In this document: one piece after another, positions 7,187 to 13,050 of the stretch
Numbering within the stretch: the first letter of the stretch is position 1
Layout of the letters: every line of letters starts with the position of its first letter
Source of the DNA: an uncultured Bacteroidota bacterium
Lineage (GTDB): Bacteria; Bacteroidota; Bacteroidia; Chitinophagales; Chitinophagaceae
NCBI GenBank assembly: GCA_903913355.1
Contig: CAIWKU010000142.1
Span: forward strand, 1 to 13,050
Length of the DNA: 13,050 bases
Direction: 5' to 3'
Notes under the pieces: generated by a model
Database searches by the model: none
The model's input: only the letters and a program-made list of their open reading frames with translations
Told to the model about the DNA's origin: nothing
Position numbers and translations under genes: made by a program

Positions 7187-9268
7187 ATGAGGCAATTTGG
7201 TAAACCATTCTGGAAGCCCATCCCTTTTATTCGTTTAATAATACCCATGGGAATCGGGATTATTATCGGGTTCTATTTCACGCCGAAAATTAGTATAGTA
7301 TATACATACCTTGTTTCAACTGTTTCATTTCTTATTATTTTCCATCGACTACCCATTTCAAAAAAATACTCGATCCGATGGATCGAAGGTATACTGATAA
7401 ATGGTATATTTTTCTGTTTGGGTATAGTACTGATTTATACAAAAGATCCGAGGGAGGCAAGAAACTGGATCGGGAATTATTTATCTGCTACTACTAAACC
7501 GATTATTAAACTTAGTATACTAGAACCACTTTTAGAAAAAGACAAATCATATAAAACAACCGCCAGCGCGAATGCAATTTTTCTGAAAGATAGATGGGTT
7601 CCAATATCAGGCACCCTGATCGTATATTTTGCTAAGGACAGTCAGGCCAGAAAATTGTATTTTGGATCATCCTTGCTGGTACAAATACCTATTCAACCCA
7701 TTAAAAATATGGGGAACCCGGGGGGATTCGATTACCAACAATATTGTGCCTTTCAGGGTATCTATCACCAGATATACCTGAAGAAGGAGAACTACCAGCT
7801 ACTTGCCGAAAATGCCGGGAATCGATTTATGCATGCTTTATTTACAGCAAAAGAATATGCATTATCCATTCTCACAAAATATATACCTGGCAAAAAAGAA
7901 GCGGGCGTGGCAGAAGCTTTGCTCATCGGTTACAGAGTTGATTTGGATAAAGACCTGGTACAATCCTATAGCAATACGGGTGTGGTGCATATCATCGCAA
8001 TTAGTGGCTTGCATCTGGGTATGATCTATGGCTTATTATTGCTTTTGTTAAAGCCATTGAGACAGAAAAAATATATTCATTGGGTAAAGCCTCTGTTATT
8101 ATTATCCGTTTTATGGGGATTTAGTTTGCTTACGGGCGCTTCTGCCTCAATACTTCGGTCTGCAGTTATGTTTTCATTTATTATTGCCGGAGAAAGTTTA
8201 CATCGAAGAACCAATATATACAATACGCTTGCTGCTTCCGCTTTCTGTCTACTGGTATTCAATCCCTATTTATTATGGGATACCGGATTTCTGTTATCCT
8301 ATACAGCTGTGCTGAGTATTCTTGTATTCATGAAACCCATCTATCAATGTTTCTATTTGAAAAACAAAATATTGAATCATATCTGGCAGTTAAATGCAGT
8401 AACTCTTTCTGCTCAGATATTGACCTTGCCATTGATTCTTTTTTATTTTCACCAGTTTCCAAATTTTTTCCTCTTAGCTAATTTCATCGCTGTACCCTTA
8501 TCGGGTTTAATATTATATGGTGAACTGCTATTACTTGTTTTCGCAAAGATTCCTTTGCTGAATGAGTCAATAGGCAAAATAGATTCCTTCCTGATTAAGC
8601 AAATGAATGGATATATTGAAAGAACCGGAAAACTTCCTTTTGCCGTAACAGATACCATTCCCTTTTCAGTTATGGAATCTATTCTTTTGTATGGGTTTCT
8701 ATTTTCGCTTGCCTATTGGTTTTTCCAAAAAAATCAGCGGGCATTTCTTATATCACTGGGATGTTTTCTGCTCATTTCCGGGTACAGATTTGTTTCCTGG
8801 ATAAGAACCCACCAACAGACTAAATTGATTGTTTATAATATCCCCAGACATTCTGTAATGGATATTATACAGGGTAACCGATTTCAAAGCATAGGCGACA
8901 GTGAAGGTATACAGCACTTCCATGTAAAAGCTGCCCGAAAAGAGATGGGACTGCTGCCGGGAAAATCTTTTGCACATCTGGCAGTGTCTGCAAACCTGAT
9001 TGCCAGTGCACATACCTCTGTTTTAGTTATAAACAGTTCCAACTTACCCAAAATCTCCGATCAGCCACTGCCAGTAGATATCATCGTAATCTCTAATAAC
9101 CCAAATTTGGAGATGGAACAGATAGCTCACCGCTTTACCTGCAGGCAAATTGTGTTCGATAGTAGCAATCCATTGTGGAAAATACGGGAATGGAAAAAAC
9201 AAGCCGACAGCCTACATTTGCGCCACCATGCTACCTTGGAGCAGGGAGCATATATAGTGTCACTTTAA
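7187..9268 (+). CDS. comEC: ComEC/Rec2-family DNA-uptake channel
   Basis: A 693-residue polytopic membrane protein. ComEC forms the channel that carries single-stranded DNA across the inner membrane during natural transformation. Order of parts: two to three N-terminal membrane helices (12-85), a soluble OB/DUF4131-type region (about 100-200, including GNPGGFDYQQYCAFQGIY at 176-193), then the Competence domain (about 235-540). That domain contains AEALLIGYRVDLDKDL (242-257), the family signature VVHIIAISGLHLG (266-278), GASASILRSAVM (317-328), WDTGFLLSYTAVLS (364-377) and many helices. The C-terminal 150 residues lack the HxHxDH metallo-beta-lactamase motif found in many ComEC proteins. They resemble the alternative tail usual in Bacteroidota relatives. 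The gene starts 75 bases after the carB half and may be cotranscribed. No other competence gene is present. Confidence 0.92.
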   Translation: MRQFGKPFWKPIPFIRLIIPMGIGIIIGFYFTPKISIVYTYLVSTVSFLIIFHRLPISKKYSIRWIEGILINGIFFCLGIVLIYTKDPREARNWIGNYLSATTKPIIKLSILEPLLEKDKSYKTTASANAIFLKDRWVPISGTLIVYFAKDSQARKLYFGSSLLVQIPIQPIKNMGNPGGFDYQQYCAFQGIYHQIYLKKENYQLLAENAGNRFMHALFTAKEYALSILTKYIPGKKEAGVAEALLIGYRVDLDKDLVQSYSNTGVVHIIAISGLHLGMIYGLLLLLLKPLRQKKYIHWVKPLLLLSVLWGFSLLTGASASILRSAVMFSFIIAGESLHRRTNIYNTLAASAFCLLVFNPYLLWDTGFLLSYTAVLSILVFMKPIYQCFYLKNKILNHIWQLNAVTLSAQILTLPLILFYFHQFPNFFLLANFIAVPLSGLILYGELLLLVFAKIPLLNESIGKIDSFLIKQMNGYIERTGKLPFAVTDTIPFSVMESILLYGFLFSLAYWFFQKNQRAFLISLGCFLLISGYRFVSWIRTHQQTKLIVYNIPRHSVMDIIQGNRFQSIGDSEGIQHFHVKAARKEMGLLPGKSFAHLAVSANLIASAHTSVLVINSSNLPKISDQPLPVDIIVISNNPNLEMEQIAHRFTCRQIVFDSSNPLWKIREWKKQADSLHLRHHATLEQGAYIVSL

Positions 9269-9338
9269 TAAGCATTCATTCCTGATTATATATAAAAGAC
9301 CCGGATTCATGATCAGGGTCGGCTTAAAGCGATAAAAA

Positions 9339-10853
9339 ATGCAAAAAAAAATTAAATCCGCCCTTATTTCCGTTTTCTATAAGGATGGTCTCGAGCCAAT
9401 TGCCAAACAATTGCAAAAACTGAGTATTACCATTTATTCTACAGGAGGAACCCAGAAATTTTTAGAAGACCTTGGCATTACTTGTGTGCCGGTTGAATCA
9501 CTTACGACCTATCCTTCTATACTGGGTGGCCGAGTAAAGACACTACATCCTGCAGTTTTTGGTGGAATACTGGGTAGAAGATATGAAGCCCAGGACCTGG
9601 AAGAGATGAAACAATACCATATCCCTGAAATTGACCTGGTAATTGTTGACCTATACCCTTTTGAAGAAACCCTGCGCAATACCACTGAAGAGAAAGCCAT
9701 TATAGAAAAAATAGATATCGGCGGGCCCTCGATGATACGAGCCGCTGCTAAAAATTTCCGTGATCTGACGGTTATTGCTGCCAAAGAAGATTATGCTTCG
9801 TTAGAAGAATTATTGATCAGCCAGCAGGGAGAAACCAGTATCGAACAAAGAAAAGCATTTGCAGCAAAAGCTTTTGAAGTAGTGATGCGCTATGATATTG
9901 CCATCAGCAACTATTTCAACCCCGGTCTTTCACAGACTTTACGGTATGGAGAAAATCCGCACCAGAAAGCTGTATTTCATGGAAACCTGGCTGAATTATT
10001 TACTCAGCTTAATGGCAAAGAACTTTCTTACAATAACCTGGTAGATGTGGATGCGGCTGTTCAGCTGATTGCTGATTTCACCCTTTCAGAGTCTGAAAAA
10101 ACAGATGATTGGGCTAGTGTTTTTGCCATTATCAAGCACACGAATGTTTGCGGAATAGCATCCAGACCTACTGTAAAAGAAAGTTGGGATAGTGCCCTGG
10201 CCGGTGATCCGGAAAGCGCATTTGGCGGTGTATTGGTTTGTAACCAGTCAATCAACAAAGAAACCGCAGAAGCGATTAATGAAATATTTTTTGAAGTATT
10301 GATTGCACCTGCTTTTGACGCAGATGCGCTGGAAATATTAAAAAGCAAAAAGAACCGGATTCTTTTACAATTTCTGCCGGGGAAAATTTCATTAAAATCT
10401 CCATCCAAATCTCTGTTAAATGGAACTCTCGAGCAGGATAGTGATGAAGGCAATTTCAGCAAATGGGAGGAAGTAGGTGGCAGAGAAACCACCGAATCAG
10501 AAAAAGAAGAATTACGATTTGCCAATATTATCTGCAAACATTTAAAAAGCAATGCGATTGCCTTGGTAAAAAATAAACAGCTGGTTGGTAAAGGCTGTGG
10601 ACAAACCAGCAGGATCGACGCGTTAAGACAATCCATCGAAAAGGCCAATCAGTTTCATTTTAATTTAAAAAATGCTGTACTGGCTTCCGATGCGTTCTTT
10701 CCATTTAATGATTGCGTTCAGATAGCGCATGCGGCAGGTATTGAAGCATTCATACAACCTGGTGGCTCTGTACGGGATAAAGACAGTATTGAATATTGCA
10801 AAGAACATAATTTGGCGATGGTAATGACGGGTATGCGTCATTTCAGACATTAA
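9339..10853 (+). CDS. purH: Bifunctional AICAR transformylase / IMP cyclohydrolase
   Basis: This 504-residue cytosolic enzyme carries out the last two steps of purine synthesis: formyl transfer to AICAR, then ring closure to IMP. The N-terminal MGS-like cyclohydrolase domain (1-195) shows ISVFYKDGL (10-18), YSTGGTQKFL (33-42), GGRVKTLHPAVFGGIL (63-78), DLYPFEET (104-111) and DIGGPSMIRAAAKN (126-139). The transformylase domain (about 198-504) shows LRYGENPHQKA (201-211), KHTNVCG (266-272; catalytic K266 and H267, with V where many enzymes have P), GDPESAFGG (289-297), GKGCGQTSRIDA (417-428), ASDAFFPFND (449-458), IQPGGSVRD (472-480) and the C-terminal TGMRHFRH. Length and all motifs are normal, so it is very likely active. 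The next gene begins 29 bases downstream. Confidence 0.96.
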   Translation: MQKKIKSALISVFYKDGLEPIAKQLQKLSITIYSTGGTQKFLEDLGITCVPVESLTTYPSILGGRVKTLHPAVFGGILGRRYEAQDLEEMKQYHIPEIDLVIVDLYPFEETLRNTTEEKAIIEKIDIGGPSMIRAAAKNFRDLTVIAAKEDYASLEELLISQQGETSIEQRKAFAAKAFEVVMRYDIAISNYFNPGLSQTLRYGENPHQKAVFHGNLAELFTQLNGKELSYNNLVDVDAAVQLIADFTLSESEKTDDWASVFAIIKHTNVCGIASRPTVKESWDSALAGDPESAFGGVLVCNQSINKETAEAINEIFFEVLIAPAFDADALEILKSKKNRILLQFLPGKISLKSPSKSLLNGTLEQDSDEGNFSKWEEVGGRETTESEKEELRFANIICKHLKSNAIALVKNKQLVGKGCGQTSRIDALRQSIEKANQFHFNLKNAVLASDAFFPFNDCVQIAHAAGIEAFIQPGGSVRDKDSIEYCKEHNLAMVMTGMRHFRH

Positions 10854-10882
10854 TCAGTTATTTAGTAAATGAAACAGTCAGA

Positions 10883-11803
10883 TTGACAACTAAACAAAAA
10901 GCCTATTTTGCTTTAGCAGGTACCAGTATATTATGGGGTACCACCTGGGTGGCCAGCAGGATTGCTGTGCAAAAAGCCCCTGGCTTGCAGATCGCTGCTA
11001 TCAGACAATTGATCGCAGGTACTTTACTGGTGTCATTTTTTCTTGTAAGAGGTCAAAAAATACCCAATCGAAAACAGTTTGTATGGTTATTACTCATGTC
11101 TCTGCTCATGTTTGTGTCTTCAAATGGATTGGCAACCATCAGTGTTAAATATATCCCCAGCGGACTAAGCGCCTTGATTGCTGCACTTTATCCACTTTGC
11201 GTAGTGATTATTGAAATGGTATTTTTTAAAAATAATAAAATCACTTTATTTACCATTCTGGGCTTATTATTGGGTATTGGGGGGATTGCCATTGTTTTTT
11301 ATGATAATGCTTTTCATGCACACCCGAATGGATATGGAATGGGTATTCTGACATCCGTTATCTCTATGATTACCTGGAGCATTGCAACCGTTTTTATTGC
11401 AAGGAAAAAGATGGATATGAATCCCTACAATGCTACCGGCTGGGAAATGTTGATTGGCTCCATTATCCTAATTTCATTTATTGGGATCAGTGGCGATCAT
11501 ATCCCTTTATCTAAGATACAGCCAGAAGCATGGGCCGCTATCGCATACCTGGTAACAGCCGGTTCTGTTATCGCATTTGCCGCCTTTATTTATACCATGA
11601 AGCACCTGCCTCCTGCCATTGCTGCATTATATGCTTACTTAAACCCGATTGTAGCGATTATTGTAGGCTCTATCATTGTTGGAGAGAAACTGACTGTAGT
11701 TATTCTGGTAGGTTCTTTGATTACACTTGTCGGAGTGTATATCGTAAATCAGAGTCTAAAAAAACAAAGAGATTATTTTCAGATAGATGCAGATGCTGTA
11801 TGA
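10883..11803 (+). CDS. EamA/DMT-superfamily transporter (TTG start)
   Basis: A 306-residue inner-membrane protein with about ten hydrophobic helices, in two EamA repeats (about 5-140 and 150-290), as in drug/metabolite exporters of the RhaT/YdcZ type. Family marks are ILWGTTWVASRIA (16-28), the RQLIAG helix (41-46), ALYPL near 101-105, and AYLNPIVAIIVGSIIVGEKLT (251-271, second repeat end). The likely start is TTG at 10883. It gives MTTKQKAY, the usual first residues in relatives, while the nearby ATG at 10869 is out of frame and hits a stop after five codons. The gene follows purH by 29 bases and may share its transcript. Substrate is unknown. Its last codons overlap the end of the opposite-strand deacetylase gene. 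Confidence 0.88.
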   Translation: MTTKQKAYFALAGTSILWGTTWVASRIAVQKAPGLQIAAIRQLIAGTLLVSFFLVRGQKIPNRKQFVWLLLMSLLMFVSSNGLATISVKYIPSGLSALIAALYPLCVVIIEMVFFKNNKITLFTILGLLLGIGGIAIVFYDNAFHAHPNGYGMGILTSVISMITWSIATVFIARKKMDMNPYNATGWEMLIGSIILISFIGISGDHIPLSKIQPEAWAAIAYLVTAGSVIAFAAFIYTMKHLPPAIAALYAYLNPIVAIIVGSIIVGEKLTVVILVGSLITLVGVYIVNQSLKKQRDYFQIDADAV

Positions 11804-13050
11804 TTTTTTAAATGATTGGCTAAAAATAATTCATACCTGTTTCTCCACTCGATCCATTCATCCTGCTCTGTTAAAAAATGATTATGATATATAGTAATCA
11901 ATTCGCCACCAACCGAGCGTGCCTTTTCATAATATTCACTTAACTCTTCCCAAGCCTGCTCTGCGCTTTCTCTTTGCTGAAAGCTGGCTGTGGCATCCAT
12001 AAAACAGAAAGGATGAATAACAAGCGATGTATGGGTTTCAGTAGTAAGGTCATACCAAGAAAATGGCAATGCATAAGAAGCCCTGAAACCATTGCTATCA
12101 CTATATCCCATTGAGTAATCATCTGTGATGCCCGCATTTATTAAAGAGCGATAAGTATCTGGAAATTTCATTCTTATATAATGCTGACGGGAGTGTGTCA
12201 CTTTGCCAGCACCTGCTTTTAGAAGGAAGCTTATCTCCTTTTTAATTATCTCAGTATCATCCCCGGCTTGAAGAGACGGATGGATGCCTACTGTATATTT
12301 TTCATGATGCCGCTTTATTAAATGGCACATAGCTTTGGTTCGTGGAGCAATATTTTTATCTTTTCCTTTCCTTTTTTCTGCTAACAGAAAAAAATAAATA
12401 GGATCTAACTGATACTCTTTATGCAATTCGTCTAACCAATCATAAACATCAAACGGGTCTTTTTTCCTTCCGCTATACACTCCGGCTCTTTCCGAAACAG
12501 CTTCAAATTTTCCCAATAATAAATCACGATAAAATCCGAATACATTTCTATACAGTGGGTGATACAGGTAACTATAGGCTATATCAATATCATAGGTTGG
12601 AATAAACCGAAAATTGGTCACCCGCAATTTGAAAGATGGAAATTTTTTGGTCAGCAGGTTCCCCAGTTCAGCAACCCATTGGTTTACTAAAGGAGTATCT
12701 AAAAAGCCTTTTTTGTATGCAAGACTGTTTGCGTAATCATACCGACCGTATTCATCGGGTGTATACGGCAGATATTCTTCATATCGGGTTATCAGGTAAA
12801 AAGATGCGGAAAATATATCGAACGGAATATCTCCATGGGTTTCAAAGAATACTTTTTTGTCTTTCCACCATATACAGTTTATCTGCTGCTCCTGTATACC
12901 TGTTTCATTTAATAAACCAACCGGTTGTATCCGGAATTCGTTTTCTGTAATGCTTTCGTCAGAGTAGTTAATCCGTTCGCCATCGTGTTGTATAAAAATT
13001 TCTTTCTCTGATGTAAGGGAAACATTTTCACCAAATAGTGTAGTAATAAT
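11779..13050 (-). CDS. Polysaccharide-deacetylase-like protein with DUF7033-type N-region (5' end beyond window)
   Basis: On the reverse strand the frame is open from 13050 to the stop at 11779, giving 423 residues with no start inside the window; a GTG at 12627 is internal. The first 150 residues (FDIFSASFYLITRYEEYL at 77-94, YGRYDYANSLAYKKGFLDTP at 101-120) match the DUF7033-type region. The rest is a divergent NodB-like deacetylase domain: PTYDID (151-156), VGIHPS (254-259), HSRQHYIRM (286-294), DYSMGYSDSNGFRAS (311-325), VIHPFCFMDAT (344-354) and the C-terminal ITIYHNHFL (385-393). Aspartates and histidines expected for metal binding are present (D154/D156, H257, H286/H290, H346), but exact roles are inferred. 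Such proteins probably act on cell-surface or exported glycans. The frame has no disruption. Confidence 0.82.
   Translation of the reverse strand: MITTLFGENVSLTSEKEIFIQHDGERINYSDESITENEFRIQPVGLLNETGIQEQQINCIWWKDKKVFFETHGDIPFDIFSASFYLITRYEEYLPYTPDEYGRYDYANSLAYKKGFLDTPLVNQWVAELGNLLTKKFPSFKLRVTNFRFIPTYDIDIAYSYLYHPLYRNVFGFYRDLLLGKFEAVSERAGVYSGRKKDPFDVYDWLDELHKEYQLDPIYFFLLAEKRKGKDKNIAPRTKAMCHLIKRHHEKYTVGIHPSLQAGDDTEIIKKEISFLLKAGAGKVTHSRQHYIRMKFPDTYRSLINAGITDDYSMGYSDSNGFRASYALPFSWYDLTTETHTSLVIHPFCFMDATASFQQRESAEQAWEELSEYYEKARSVGGELITIYHNHFLTEQDEWIEWRNRYELFLANHLKNHTASASI

Noticed and set aside
10061..10648. Long (195-codon) minus-strand open frame within purH.
   Set aside because: It is antisense to the transformylase domain with intact motifs; the Ser/Leu-rich translation is typical of a shadow frame.
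12636..12950. Plus-strand open frame of 104 codons.
   Set aside because: It is antisense to the DUF7033-type region of the deacetylase gene, which has clear family motifs in that stretch.

Overview
The window looks like ordinary chromosomal DNA from a member of the Bacteroidota, most likely the Chitinophagales/Chitinophagaceae. The basis is indirect. The DNA is AT-rich, the starts lack Shine-Dalgarno sequences, some upstream regions carry matches to the Bacteroidota promoter pattern TAnnTTTG, and several protein families appear in forms typical of that phylum: a ComEC with a non-metallo-beta-lactamase tail, a DUF7033-type deacetylase, and a CarB ending without the allosteric domain. No transposase, integrase, phage gene, CRISPR array, tRNA or rRNA was found. 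No gap between genes exceeds about 180 bases.

Layout. (1) 1-585, minus: a DUF72/YecE-family protein that runs off the left edge. (2) 762-1966, plus: a compact ECF sigma-factor operon made of the sigma factor, a small two-helix membrane protein with a basic/His-rich tail, and a 73-residue HMA-fold-like protein without the CxxC metal site. It closes with a strong 13-bp hairpin terminator at 1993-2033. (3) 2044-4287, minus: a large DUF748/AsmA-like envelope protein, convergent with the sigma operon. (4) 4454-5749, plus: a secreted metal-dependent amidohydrolase, divergent from the AsmA-like gene. (5) 5918-7111, plus: a free-standing C-terminal half of the carbamoyl-phosphate synthase large subunit, with its own likely promoter and two palindromic elements upstream. 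(6) 7187-9268, ComEC. (7) 9339-10853, PurH. (8) 10883-11803, an EamA/DMT exporter with a TTG start. (9) 11779-13050, minus: a polysaccharide-deacetylase-like protein whose 5' end lies beyond the right edge and whose last codons overlap the end of the exporter.

How the genes work together. The sigma operon is the clearest functional unit: a regulator with two small accessory proteins that may sense or modulate it. The plus-strand run carB-half, comEC, purH, exporter mixes nucleotide biosynthesis (pyrimidine/arginine and purine) with DNA uptake and export. Only purH and the exporter are close enough (29 bases) to suggest cotranscription.

The observations most worth following up are the solitary CarB half, the ECF module with its unusual small partners, and the inverted repeats over the carB-half promoter. 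I saw no convincing defence system, selfish element or other large undescribed system here.
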